Below, piece by piece: positions 1-12,240 of a stretch of 64,000 bases of DNA (position 1 is its first letter; every line of letters begins with the position of its first letter). This DNA comes from Lutraria lutraria. Its lineage: Eukaryota > Mollusca > Bivalvia > Venerida > Mactridae. Position numbers and translations under genes: made by a program. The stretch spans positions 1,548,819-1,612,818 of the forward strand of contig OZ026847.1 of NCBI GenBank assembly GCA_964023205.1, given 5' to 3'. The notes under the pieces were generated by a model. It searched no databases. It saw nothing but the letters and a program-made list of their open reading frames with translations, and was not told where the DNA came from.

Positions 1-16
1 ACTACAAAACGTCTCC

Positions 17-1706
17 ATGTCAGACTTGGCTATACCAGATCATGTTGGTTGGCTTATTGACCAATCAGAACAAAGTAAAGTCTGGTGTGTTGTTATTGAT
101 ATGTTGTTCTGTGTATTCGAGGACCAAGGCTCAGCCAAGCCATGCGACGTTATTATTTTACCAGGATGTAATATTCGACCTCTTGTTTATAACACAGCAA
201 TTAACGGAATAAACAATAATACTCATTCTCAGACGGTCACAGGAATTTCTAAATTCCAGTTTGTTATTGACGACGCCAGTACAGGAAATAAGCATGTTTT
301 TGGAGTCGATTCGCAGACTGACCTTGACACGTGGTACCGCATCTTGAAAAAAGCGTCAGCGCTAGATCCGGAAGTGACAAACGATATTACTCTTTCTAAT
401 GGTGATAGTGAGCCGCCTGTTCACAATGGTTCTCGGAGAGCATCATTTGACGATCTGTTACCAAGTGTTGGCTACATGCCATCCCAAGATTGCACAAGAC
501 GCTCTGTAAGAATGAAAAGCGCGGGAAACTTTGGAACGAATGATTGCAATGGAAACAATGATGAGAGTGTAGGAAGTTCGCATGATCTGACGAATGGACA
601 TCTAACTGGTGCCCGTGGTCTGGTGAGACACGACTCTAAGGCGTCTGTGAAGGATTTTAAAATGCGATTGAGACAAGAGCCTAAACCGGACATTTCGAAG
701 CATCAACCGGTAAAGGCAACACATTTTCAATCGAGAGCAAACGATGAAGAACCGCGTATGCCTCAAGGAAAGAAACTCCGATCATTTGGTAGCTTCGAGA
801 GTTTGTTGAAATTCAAACGCAAAAAGCGAAAACCTTCTGAGGATACACTTTCAAATGATGACTGTAACAGTATTGTTAGTGGGTCGTCCATCGAACAAGA
901 TATGATGACCAGGTCGGTTGACATAAGTGCAAATGCTTCAAAGCTTCAGACTAGAAGAGCTAAGAAACTCTCGCGTTCTTTGGAGATGGCGCCGAGGAAT
1001 GGTGCAAGCAATGGCATCGCTCGTCGAGCATCGGACATAAAAGACCGTGTGTTTAGTAGACGGTCATCCAAACCTTCCGCAAAGCTTGGAGATCTACATG
1101 ATACTAGTATGCACGGGTTTCTATTACATAAACACCATCTGAAATGGCAAAAACTGTGGTGTGTTGTATGTCGTGGATGTTTCTATGGATTTAAGTCAAA
1201 CGTACCGGAAGAAAATGCGCAGTTATCTGTGATGCTTGCAAATTGTACCGTAGTCTTTGTGTCAGAACAGGATAAAAAGCACAAGCATTTATATATATTC
1301 AAATTATCTCAGGAACGAGCAAAAAGCATTTATCTTTGTGTTAATGACTATAAGGAACTTATGAAATGGCTTACCGTCTTGCAAATGGAATCAAACAGTG
1401 TCATTTCAAATGCTGACAGAATTAGAAAATCGTCTGAAAGCGAAAATGACAGTATTTGTTCATCTTTATCTAGTCAAAGTGGATCTTTAGGCACCGTTTC
1501 GTCGGGTGATCAACCATCTAGTGTCGAATCAAGTCGGTCAAGGTCAAAGAAGAAGAAACAGGCTCCGACAAAGCCACCTCGTAAATTTCGTAATTCGTCA
1601 TGTCCGCCATCTGTAAACAGGGATTCTGGGACTTCAACAGGGGAGGACACTCTTACCTCTGGAAGTATGAGTTCAGGCAATGAGAGTAATACATACGGTT
1701 CTACAG
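17..1706 (+). CDS. Exon: PH domains 1 and 2 of the scaffold protein (long isoform)
   Basis: This large exon encodes 563 codons plus one base. PH1 begins at VGWLIDQ and ends at the helix with the conserved Trp (DLDTWYRIL, Trp106). PH2 starts at MHGFLLHKHH (residue 365) and ends at ELMKWLTVLQ. Between them is a Ser/Arg-rich disordered linker with R-R-A-S and R-R-S-type sites that would suit basophilic kinases or 14-3-3 binding. After PH2 come a Ser-rich region and a basic proline motif (KKKKQAPTKPPRK) that could bind SH3 domains. The frame is open from base 2, so Met17 may not be the true start, and exons left of the window are possible. The frame runs on to a stop at 1742-1744, but two good phase 1 donors (CAG|GTGAGA after 1706, CAG|GTAGGA after 1721) precede it. 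Donor 1706 joins correctly to the next exon. Confidence 0.85.
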
Positions 1707-2155
1707 GTGAGATTCATACAGGTAGGAAGGGAGAGAACTCTTAATCTTAGATCAGACGTAGTTAGAGTTGTCTACCTTTGACAATGTTTTTACACTGTTT
1801 TTATACTGTTTGACATGTCAGTTTTTGTTTTATTTCTTTACCAACTTTAAAATACTGTTATTTTAATGTTTTCTCTGACAATCAAACATCAGATTTCATA
1901 CAATCCGATGTTTGCTATGTTTAGCAAAATGATCTATATTGTGCAATTTATTAACCCGATGAGTATATCAATATTGTGACCCGCTTGATGCACGTAACGA
2001 TGTGTTCAAAATAATAATTCTTCTATTCAAGTACTTGTTTGGGTCATTGTCGAGGATATATTCGCGTCTGCGACTTTTAATAGGAAGTTCATCACGTGTT
2101 CATCACGTGTGTAGTAGTATATGTAGTCTAATAATTTCATCATTTGTGTTCACAG
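1707..2155 (+). other. Intron 1 of the scaffold gene
   Basis: This is a 449 bp GT-AG intron, or 434 bp if the donor after 1721 is used. It contains the in-frame stop at 1742-1744, which would end the protein if the intron were retained. No other structure is seen. Confidence 0.7.
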
Positions 2156-2340
2156 AAGAATTACCCCGGTATGATAAAGCAGTAAGTCACGTATGGCAGA
2201 ATGATAGGGGCTACCTTTTTAATGCAATAAGGGCCAAACTATCAGCATACAGACGTAAAGATGAGTCCATAAACAATAAAGACTTACATGGGGCCAGTAA
2301 TGAACGAATGATGGTGGTACAAGATGGTGCTGTAAAAACG
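2156..2340 (+). CDS. Exon: linker exon of the long scaffold isoform
   Basis: An acceptor (TTTGTGTTCACAG) ends at 2155 and a donor (ACG|GTAAGA) starts at 2341. Entering in phase 1 from the previous exon gives an open frame starting E-E-L-P-R-Y-D-K and ending D-G-A-V-K-T in phase 0. This is exactly the phase change (1 to 0) needed to bridge exon 17-1706 and the phase 0 acceptor at 47078. The 61 or so residues are charged and include a Trp/Tyr-containing stretch (HVWQNDRGYLFNAIRAKL) that looks helical. No domain is recognised. The open frame extends left into the intron by chance; the acceptor sets the real start. Confidence 0.75.
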
Positions 2341-3139
2341 GTAAGACTATTATGAACTGTTTTTATCTATGAATATTGCTTAATAATTGTTATAAAAAAT
2401 CGAGATTTATCATTCTACTCTTTTCCAGATTATTATAACATAAATTCTTACTGCGTTTTATGTTAATCAGATATCGTTCAAATATGAAAAACAAATTGTC
2501 GATCACGGGAAAAATGTCTGAAGATTGTTGTTGAACGGATAACTAAAAGCAGGGATAATGTCAATTCTTGTTTAGTCCTTGTAATAAAACACAGATATTT
2601 GTACAACAGATGCCAATAGTTAAAACAACAATTTTAACAAATTTAATGAAATTATGTATAACTGGTAGCACTTTTCACATTAATTGAATGTTTTGGTATG
2701 TTACGTCGTATGTAATTACATACACTGTGTTTATATTTTTTCTTTTGATTGATATTTCACTAGCTAAACCATATCATTCCGACAGATAATTACCACGTTA
2801 ACGTTTGGTCTGATTCATTTCTTCTTGCAATAGTAAGGTACATCTCAAACTGTACAGTAATCACAAAACAAGAATTTGTGTTCGTATAATTTACGACTGT
2901 TCTGTGTCTGAAATATTTTGATTAGAAGAATTACGTTTGGTCTTCCTAAGTCAACGGTTCTATTGTTACTCAAATTTATTTCGAAAGTCTGATGTATACT
3001 TCCTCAAACTATGAAGTTAAAACCATCTGAACAAAATTATTCACTTTTTCTCACCATATAATTATTCTATATTAAACAATTTATTTGTATATTTGTATAC
3101 CATTGTACTATTTATATGATTATGGTTAAATAAAGTTGA
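2341..3139. other. AT-rich intronic sequence, nothing recognised
   Basis: Only AT-rich non-coding sequence is seen. There is an AATAAA at about 2583 and another near 3127, the latter just before the left end of the element that carries the 35-bp array. Confidence 0.5.
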
Positions 3140-4857
3140 GTTGAATGCATTTTTGTGCGGACAAAAAGTACTACGTTTTTCTACAACCATATTCAATATT
3201 ATTGTAAACATAGTTCTCGTTTGCATGTCGCTGTGCAAGTTCATGTAAGTTCAGTTTTCATGTCGCTATGCAAGTCTATGTAAGTTCAGTTTTCATGTCG
3301 CTGTGCAAGTCTATGTAAGTTCAGTTTTCATGTCGCTGTGCAAGTCCATGTAAGTTCAGTTTTCATGTCGCTATGCAAGTCCATGTAAGTTCAGTTTTCA
3401 TGTCGCTGTGCAAGTCTATGTAAGTTCAGTTTTCATGTCGCTGTGCAAGTCCATGTAAGTTCAGTTTTCATGTTGCAGTGCAAGTCCATGTAAGTTCAGT
3501 TTTCATGTCGCTGTGCAAGCCCATGTAAGTTTAGTTTTCATGTCGCTGTGCAAGTCTATGTGAGTTCAGTTTTCATGTTGCTGTGCAAGTCCATGTAAGT
3601 TCAGTTTCAATGTTGCAGTGCAAGTCCATGTAAGTTCAGTTTTCATGTCGCTGTGAAAGTCTATGTAAGTTCAGTTTTAATGTCGCTGTGCAAGTCTATG
3701 TAAGTTCAGTTTTCATGTCGCTGTGCAAGTCCATGTAAGTTCAGTTTTCATGTTGCAGTGCAAGTCCATGTAAGTTCAGTTTTCATGTCGCTGTGCAAGC
3801 CCATGTAAGTTTAGTTTTCATGTCGCTGTGCAAGTCTATGTGAGTTCAGTTTTCATGTTGCTGTGCAAGTCCATGTAAGTTCAGTTTCAATGTTGCAGTG
3901 CAAGTCCATGTAAGTTCAGTTGTCATGTCGCTGTGAAAGTCTATGTAAGTTCAGTTTTCATGTCGCTGTGCAAGTCCATGTAAGTTCAGTTTTCATGTCG
4001 CTGTGCAAGTCTATGTAAGTTCAGTTTTCATGTCGCTGTGCAAGTCCATGTAAGTTCAGTTGTCATGTCGCTGTGAAAGTCCATGTAAGTTCAGTTATCA
4101 TGTAACTGGGCAAGTCTATGTAAGTTCAGTTTTCATGTCGCTGTGCAAGTCCATGTAAGTTCAGTTTCAATGTTGCAGTGCAAGTCCATGTAAGTTCAGT
4201 TTTCCTGTCGCTGTGCAAGTCCATGTAAGTTCAGTTTTCCTGTCGCTGTGCAAGTCCATGTAAGTTCAGTTTTCATGTTGCAGTGCAAGTCCATGTAAGT
4301 TCAGTTTTCATGTCGCTTTGAAAGTCCATGTAAGTTCAGTTTTCATGTTGCAGTGCAAGTCCATGTAAGTTCAGTTGTCATGTCGCTGTGAAAGTCTATG
4401 TAAGTTCAGTTTTCATGTCGCTGTGCAATTCCATGTAAGTTCAGTTTTCATGTCGCTGTGCAAGTCCATGTAAGTTCAGTTTTCATGTCGCTGTGCAAGT
4501 CTATGTAAGTTCAGTTTTCATGTCGCTGTGCAAGTCCATGTAATTTCAGTTTTCATGTCGCTGTGAAAGTCTATGTAAGTTCAGTTTCAATGTTGCAGTG
4601 CAAGTCCATGTAAGTTTAGTTTTCATGTCGCTGTGCAAGTCCATGTAAGTTCAGTTTTCATGTCGCTGTGCAAGTCCATGTAAGTTCAGTTTTCATGTCG
4701 CTTTGAAAGTCTATGTAAGTTCAGTTTTCATGTCGCTGTGCAAGTCCATGTAAGTTCAGTTTTCATGTCGCTGTGCATGTCTATGTAAGTTCAGTTTTCA
4801 TGTCGCTGTGCATGTCTATGTAAGTTCAGTTTTCATGGGTACTTTCAGTACCTTGAT
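3140..4857 (+). mobile_element. Dispersed element carrying an expanded internal 35-bp array
   Basis: The left flank (about 3140-3222, with GCATTTTTGTGCG followed by AAAGTACT and TTTTTCTACA) resembles the interior of the unexpanded element at 15930-16086. The right end (GTACTTTCAGTACCTTGATTT at 4839-4857) matches the right ends of the copies at about 7380, 16080 and 20220. Between the two lies the 35-bp array. I infer one small non-autonomous element whose internal motif has been amplified. No ORF or transposase is present, and the family name is unknown to me. Confidence 0.6.
3223..4835 (+). repeat. 35-bp minisatellite, about 46 units
   Basis: The repeated unit reads ATGTAAGTTCAGTTTTCATG followed by TCGCTGTGCAAGTCC, with a steady 35 bp period. 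Variants alternate (GTCCATG or GTCTATG, TCGCTG or TTGCAG, CAAG or AAAG), and short runs of variants recur, which suggests amplification in blocks. Almost every unit carries the splice-donor-like core GTAAGT on the strand that is transcribed in the host intron. Confidence 0.95.
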
Positions 4858-7189
4858 TTGTTTCTTCTTTTTTTACGTTCATTGGTTGGTACTGTATGCA
4901 ACTAGTGTATGATATGAACGTATATTTACTGTCAGTGAAACAGTTCTATACAACGGTTCATTATTCTAAATGCAGATTTAACAGGATATTTCGTAAATAT
5001 TTCAAACTTGATAAACAAATCTGATGAAATCGCGTATTTAACTGTAGAACAATCTAATTATCTATTTAAATTGGTTATTGTATTCATTACTGGTGTTAGT
5101 TTCGGGTTAATTGGTTAAATTGGACAACTTTCTCTAAATTATACACTTAAGTTGATTCTACCTACCCACATAATGATTACAGATAGCCTATCCTAACTCC
5201 AAGTGCTCGTTGGATCCCTTTTCAACTATTGACCTTGTAATTATCGTTGTCGTCCTTTGTTCTGAGTAATTTCCAAGTGTTCCATACAATTTATAGCTGG
5301 TCTCCCTCGCACGACAACAACACTATAAATTTCAGTCGTTACTACTCGGGCATTTCCGTATAATTTTAAGTATCTCTTCATTCGAATTCCTTCGGGCGCT
5401 ATCTTTAGACGTCACTCTAAACAGTTCCTAAACAAATATATATTATATTTTCTGACAGGATTTTGTTTTGATCTATGCGTGAAGCTCAAATCTCGTGATC
5501 TCACGTTGATTGGCCGGTTTGAATCTCGTTGATGAAAATAATATACCAACTACATCATGAGACACGTGCATGACTAGTTTGGATGCAGGCGACAGACGTC
5601 AAAAATATTTTGTATTGCCAGCAAATTGACCCTAAAATGAGTGGTTAATATCGTCTAAAGACAAATACATTTGCACGAATCACAGCTTATGTATCGTCCA
5701 ACTTCGTGAAACCATCGGCTATATAATTATGTAATAGCAGAATCGTTTTCTCTTTATATTTCCAGGTACAGTTGTATTGTTTAAATATAGGTTAATGTTA
5801 TATCATCGAGTGCTATATTTCATTGAATCATTCACGTGCATAACAAGATATCCTGTTCGGATATAAAGATTGTTAGATTTACATCCAGACGCTAAAATGA
5901 GAAATTATTTTCCCATAAAATCAGTCTAAGACTTCCTGTCCTTCACACTGATCTGCATAAATATTCCGTGTTAGTCATAATGCATCATTTGTGTTGATTT
6001 TTTATCTTACGTTGCAAATTTCATAAAGATAACAGTCGCAAATCGATTATAAGTGGTGCTTTACGCTTACATCTATACAAATATCCAGCGCCACTTTAAT
6101 TTTTTTATGAACATGGAATTAGTCCGCACATCATGGTATTTTTAAATCATGGCTATATAACATGTATGTTTGTTTTCATTAGATTGTTAAATGTTTACCA
6201 CCAAAAAAAAATGAAATAATAAAAGTATTTATAGACACAGTTTATTTTGATTAAACTACTAAATCTGTTGGTGATATGTTTAATATCATTTATCATCAAT
6301 AATACGAAGTGTCTTACCTAACATCAATATGAATAATAGGCTCGTAAAATCCTAGTTTTAGCATTAAATGAAGGATTTGGCATTACACCATTACCTATAT
6401 AATATAATACACACTGCATCTCTTGCCTGTCTGCAGAATAACTCACTGTATGAAAGAGACACTTCAACGATCCACTGCGTTATAAAAGAACAGTATGCAT
6501 AGCTTACATTTGCTTCAACAGTTATCCGTCTTTCTTGTGTCTATACATATTTACTTGCAGTTGTTATTTGTTGCGACATTTAGCGTTACAGATGCGACAT
6601 AATAGCGTCAGGAGGTTTTGCAACATTTAGCGTTGGTTGCGACATTTAGCGTTGCTACATACTTTAATACCTAATTCATTTGATCACATTGAATAATGAT
6701 TAGAGAGACTTTGTATACAGCATCATTGTGGTTCACTAATGTCAGTTTTGGAGCTGCATTTTCATTTGCATCTGTAAAGGAATTTCACAGTAAACGTTGA
6801 ACGTTGTATTTCTCTCCTTTCAATATTTTGATTTATTCTACTACGTGCTGTATTTTCGTTGTATACCTAGCGAAAACAAACCAATTTAGGTACAATTAGA
6901 TGAAACCCAATCATTGTACATCAATAAATTTATGTTTGTTTGTTTTGTTGAACTCGGGTTAATGTCTTCATAATGACCTCGTTATCCTTGATTCTTCTCT
7001 TTAATAAGTCTGTATTACATTGAGAATATATTATAATAATAAACCTACAACTTGTTCTCTCATTATTTGATAGTGATTGTGTATATATGACCTTAGTGTA
7101 ATCTCTCATTCATAACTAGATACCAGCGAAACATATAAACACCAACACACAAATAAACGGACATTTGTCTGATATTCCTGGAACATATT
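4858..7189. other. AT-rich intronic sequence, little structure
   Basis: No ORF with coding character is seen. A small cluster of the motif TTGCGACATTTAGCGTT recurs about three times at 6567-6657. The rest is unremarkable AT-rich sequence. Confidence 0.5.
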
Positions 7190-7382
7190 AATTGGAAACT
7201 GAACGATAATTCAGCATCCCAAAGCCATCATTCACTCGGCGCGCATAAATTTGGATAATAGCAAAGTACATGTACTAGGTTTTATAACATCCGCCGTGTA
7301 ATTGTTAAACTAGTCCCCGTTTATGTTGCTGTGCAGTTCTGTGTAAATTTAGTTTCCATAAGTACTTTCAGTACTTTGATAT
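7190..7382 (+). mobile_element. Unexpanded copy of the small dispersed element (copy 2)
   Basis: This copy begins with TGGAAACTGAACGATAATTC, has the CACTCGGCGCGCATAAATTT block, then ACTAGTCCCCGTTTATGTTG. It passes through one degenerate copy of the 35-bp motif and ends AGTACTTTCAGTACTTTGAT. The same order of blocks occurs at 12098, 15930 and 20070. Confidence 0.65.
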
Positions 7383-7975
7383 ATTTGTTTAAGATTTCTT
7401 CTAAGCTATCGCTCTTATTATTTTCACCCATGTTTTTATGTAGATTTCAAATTCTAAATGCATTCCAAAAGCATGCATTGTTGAATTTTCGAATATTGCT
7501 TGATTCATCTTTTCCAATTTTTTTCTCTCGATCTCTCGAGCCAAGTTTCTACAAACAAGCTCGTGAAGTACGAATGTAATACTTAAAATCACCAAACACT
7601 CGTCACATATCATAACCACAGAAATTATTTGTCAAGTTTCTGAAATTTATGTTTTTTTCATTCTAATAAGATATATGGATGCAAAACATGGATAAATCTT
7701 GAACATGCATTACCGTTAATTGGCTTTAGTCTTTAAATGCTCAATTTCCAACTGCACTTGGTCAAAAAAATACATTTCTGGTTTACTTTGACATTCCCAA
7801 AATATAGATTTTACAGGTCGGCAGTACCAATGTGATTATACTTCATAATAAAATAATGAAAATATGGACAAGAACAAATATGTTAATAGGTAAAAGTAAA
7901 TCTAGGGTACTGCGGAAAAGTTGGATTGACCGCGGTAAGCAGAAACTTTCCTGAGGAGGGAAGACAAGTCACAGT

Positions 7976-8375
7976 AATAGGAAGGAATAAGAGAGATAAA
8001 ATAGATAGAGAAAAAAGAAATAAAAAACGGAAGAAACCGATGAAAAATAAAAGTGAGAAGAAAGAAAGAAAGATAAAAGAAATAGATGAAAAATAAAAGT
8101 GAGAAGAAAGAAAGAAAGATAAAAGAAATAGTTGAAAAATAAAAGTGAGAAATAAGAAAAAAACACGTAATCATGAGATGAAAAATGAAAGTGAGAAATA
8201 AGAAAAAAACACGAAATCATGAGATGAAAAATGAAAGTGAGAAATAAGAAAAAAACACGAAATCATGAGATGAAAAATGAAAGTGATAAATAAGAAAAAA
8301 AACACGAAATCATGAGATGAAAAATGAAAGTGAGAAATAAGAAAAGGAAATAGAGAATAGAAAAAGAGAAATAAT
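7976..8375 (+). repeat. Polypurine tract made of 46-bp tandem units
   Basis: About 400 bp of almost pure A/G on the + strand. Two related 46-bp units are present: one with GAAAGAAAGAAAGATAAAAG (8038-8130) and one with GATGAAAAATGAAAGTGAGA (about 8170-8345, roughly four copies). Such tracts can form triplex DNA. The Phe/Ser-rich open frames on the - strand here are by-products of the composition. Confidence 0.85.
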
Positions 8376-10492
8376 GGAGAGTCTATCATTAATTCTCATA
8401 TCAAAACATTCTTGGCAATAATCACTCAAGTTTTATCTCCTGTGAAAACATACAGACGGCTGATAAAGGCACTTTTCTTTATTCATTATCAACAATAAAA
8501 GCTGGTCAGTTTTCACTTTACTCAAGTCAAGGGATCATGGTAATCACTGTTTACTCTAAGTTATAAACAATCGTACGTTACGGGTGATCTATAATTGTAA
8601 ATTCGGTCATAAATCCACATTGTTTAAATTGGGTTTGCCCTCTCTTAGATTAAAAGCTTTTGGTGATAAAAAGTGTGTACCTTGGAGCAAATATATATAT
8701 ATCTGTTTGAGATGTTCTACTGATTACGGATAAGGCGTGGACGATTTGGAAAATGTTACTGCTTGCATGTTCTGATAACAGAAACGTAAAGAGAGTCGTG
8801 AACATGCATTTAGACTTTTAATTCATGAGGGCTGACTTTCTCTGATGGTTATCTGAGCGTGATTTTCCCAGGTACCCGAGTTTCTGGCGAAATTCATTAT
8901 AGCTATCGACCAATAAATACCAACATTTTGTGCGTTGTTAGAATGTTAGTGTCTAGTCGTTTATTACAATCGAATTAAAGCAGAGTGCAATCATAGGAAT
9001 AGTTCACATTCAACTAGAAATTGCTAATGTGGTAGTGTTACAATTTAATGTTGTGGATACACGGTGCAATATTGGAGAATAATATACCAAGAGGTATGTC
9101 ATGTTGTATGCATCTTTGATTATTGTTGCTTCGACAGTTGTAATGTTACTACTAGTATTATATAATATGTCCTGTAGCTTTATATTGTGGCATTATTTGA
9201 TTATCCGATTTGTCTTAATTGCAAGCCTAAATTTTCAGTTTTACTCAAATCAAGTCAAATATTCCTTTGGCTTTTAACTATACCAGTACATCACCAAATA
9301 CGTTCTATACAATGTACATCGAACAATGGTGACGTCACTTCATACAAAATGTGTTATGTTCTGTTCTGCGTAACATTGTCCAAACAAGTGGTCAGAAAAT
9401 ATATCATAAAAATACAAAGGAACTATAGATCAGATTGAGTACTTTGTTGCTTCCTTAAGATAATGATTAATACCTGGAGTAAAAGACCACGCAGAACTAA
9501 TTGAAAATCTTGTCAACATCATCCTGTACACTGTTTATACATTTCTTGTCAGATGCTTATTTTTATTATCATTTGTATTCTTCTTGTTGTTATTGTTGTT
9601 GCTGTTTCTGGTTATCAGGAAAACAAAGTTTTCTGTTTGTAGAATACTGGTGTTGATGACATACTATCGACGAAGTTATTTTTAAAGTGTCTATACACGA
9701 TGAACCACTGATCTGGGTCTGCATGATAAGTTTGACCGTAAAAACTCCTGCTTCAATTATATACTCGTCAGTATTTGTACACACGGACAGTATATCTGTT
9801 AATATAAAATGCTGAAACACAGTCATGTCTGGTAAACAGTTCTTTCCTGTATTTGTTTATTAGCAATGAACCATATGTTTCATACAATGAAAATGTACCA
9901 TAAATGATATGTAAAGAAAACAAGAATTATTCTGACTTTCATACCTGATGAAATGGATCTTAGCTAAATGACTGTTTCTCGAAACAAATTAGTATTTGAT
10001 TTTCAGAACGTTCTATCCAAGAACTGCATGACTTGTGTTAACACCTGTTTTTGTAATAAATTATTTTTATTTAAATTCAATGCAGGTGGTATACGGTCAT
10101 TATTTTGTTATAAATTCAAATCTGAACTTAATGCACAAGTACCGGAATAAAACATGGTATATGTGTTTGATGTTTACTAACTCTACTAGAAGTTTTTAGA
10201 TCTCAATAAATGATAGAAATACTGAATTGATTACAGTTGAGTTGAATTGAAAGTCAGGTACATTTAACACCAGTAGTCAATCACATAGCTTATGTATAAA
10301 TACTGATGTTTAAATGCTGAAATCAGAAATGACGTCATAATACAGTTTTATATCAAGGATATGATAGGAATTGAGAATGTAAATTTATTTTATTCTTATT
10401 CCATCAACTTTATAACACCTGGATGTTTCTTCATCAATAATTCAACAAACAAACACGTGACGTTTAATCTTCAAATTTAATTTCGTGGCAGG
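8376..10492. other. AT-rich intronic sequence, nothing recognised
   Basis: Short open frames occur (for example 9187-9438 and 9590-9826) but lack conserved motifs or convincing splice context, so I treat the stretch as non-coding. A TA microsatellite lies near 8690. Confidence 0.45.
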
Positions 10493-11626
10493 TACAATCA
10501 AACCTGTGTTAGCGGCCACGTCAGAATAAAAGCCATCCTGTGAATAAAGCCATTCTTCTAAAAACTGTATTTTATTATTAATAACAAAATTACCTCCGAA
10601 TAAAGGTCACGAGTCAATAAAGGTCACCAGTCAATAAAGGCCATCTACCAATAAAGGCCATCTACCAATAAAGGCCATCTACCAATAAAGGTCATCTACC
10701 AATAAAGGCCATCTACCAATAAAGGCCATCTACCAATAAAGGTCACCAGTCAATAAAGGTCATCTACCAATAACGGCCATCTACCAATAAAGGCCATCTA
10801 CCAATAAAGGCCATCTACCAATAAAGGTCACCAGTCAATAAAGGTCATCTACCAATAAAGGCCATCTACCAATAAAGGTCACCAGTCAATAAAGGCATCT
10901 ACCAATAAAGGCCATCTACCAATAAAGGTCATCTACCAATAAAGGCCATCTACCAATAAAGGTCATCTACCAATAAAGGCCATCTACCAATAAAGGTCAC
11001 CAGTCAATAAAGGCCATCTACCAATAAAGGCCATCTACCAATAAAGGCCATCTACCAATAAAGGTCACCAGTCAATAAAGGCCATCCACCAATAAAGGCC
11101 ATCTACCAATAAAGGTCACCTACCAATAAAGGTCATCTACCAATAAAGGTCACGAGTCAATGAAGGCCATCTACCAATAAAGGCCATCTACCAATAAAGG
11201 CCGTCATCTACCAATAAAGGCCATCTACCAATAAAGGCCATCTACCAATAAAGGTCACCAGTCAATAAAGGCCATCCACCAATAAAGGCCATCTACCAAT
11301 AAAGGTCACCTACCAATAAAGGTCACCAGTCAATAAAGGCCATCTACCAATAAAGGTCATCTACCAATAAAGGCCATCTACCAATAAAGGCCATCTACGA
11401 ATAAAAGTCATCTACCAATAAAGGTCATCTACCAATAAAGGCCATCTACCAATAAAGGTCATCTACCAATAAAGGCCATCTACCAATAAAGGTCATCTAC
11501 CAATAAAGGTCATCTACCAATAAAGACCATCTACCAATAAAGGTCATCTACCAATAAAGGTCATCTACCAATAAAGGCCACATTTTGTCTTTCTCAATAG
11601 TGACCTTTATTCACAGGATTTACTGT
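10493..11626 (+). mobile_element. MITE (TACAGTCAAACCTGTG family) with internal minisatellite
   Basis: The left end reads TACAATCAAACCTGTGTTAG. The right end reads TTCACAGGATTTACTGTA, which is its approximate inverted complement. The copies at 16885, 17196 and 30355 share these ends and the interior order: GAATAAAGG blocks, then CATTTTGTCTTT, then a GTGACCTTTATTCACAGG-like end. Here the interior is replaced by almost 1 kb of 17-bp repeats. The element has no coding capacity. Confidence 0.75.
10598..11578 (+). repeat. 17-bp minisatellite, about 57 units
   Basis: The unit is AATAAAGGCCATCTACC with variants GGTCATCTACC and GGTCACCAGTC. The period is 17 bp throughout apart from a few indels (near 10890 and 11200). 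Each unit carries a canonical AATAAA hexamer on the strand transcribed with the host gene. The founder unit (AATAAAGGTCACCTGTC) exists once in the unexpanded copies of the same MITE. Confidence 0.95.
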
Positions 11627-12097
11627 ATTAAGAAATCGTGTAATATGATATTGTATGATTGTACTTTTCTTGATTGGTTATAATGATACTATGACATTTT
11701 AAAGTTTACATGGTTGCCTAGCAACACTACAGTAATAAAGTGAAATGGTAGAATTACATTAACTGTCCACTGTTAACAATAACATCGGTATATGTTACTA
11801 CATGTACTGGATCAAGGCAATCCATTAAAATGTAGGTTTAATGTAACAATGATTGCTGTTTTACGACGTTGGATTTAATTGACAACACAAAAGTCAGTGT
11901 CATTTTTATTATGTATTATAATTATATAGCTGTTTGTATAGAGACATATTATAGATACATTATTTGACGTGGATACGGTACAGACACATTGATGATGGTC
12001 GAGTTTTTCATCTAAACAAGAAAATATGTTTGTTTCACATGGGTGTTATCTCCCTTGTTATAAATTGTAATATTTGGCACCGGCTCCCTATTTTAGG

Positions 12098-12240
12098 AAA
12101 TTAAACGATAGTTCAGCTTTCTGTAGCCGCCACTCACCCGGCGTGCTATATCTGTCATGCCATTGTTATACTAGTTCCCATTCCATGTTGTAATGTAAGT
12201 CTATGTAAGTTCAGTTTCCATAACTGCTTTCAGTAATGTA
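12098..12240 (+). mobile_element. Unexpanded copy of the small dispersed element (copy 3)
   Basis: It starts AGGAAATTAAACGATAGTTC, continues CACTCACCCGGCGTGC and TTATACTAGTTCCCATTCCA, and carries a single 35-bp-type motif (GTCTATGTAAGTTCAGTTTC). It ends with a degenerate TGCTTTCAGTA. It is the same family as 3140, 7190, 15930 and 20070. Confidence 0.65.

Noticed and set aside
7902..8389. Overlapping - strand open frames rich in Phe, Ser and Leu (FFLISHFHFSS)
   Set aside because: They are the complement of the polypurine 46-bp repeat; composition alone keeps them open.
10598..11578. Possible CRISPR array (regular short repeats)
   Set aside because: Units are contiguous with no unique spacers, there are no cas genes, and the context is an intron of an animal gene. 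The same applies to the arrays at 3223, 13160, 34611 and 42425.
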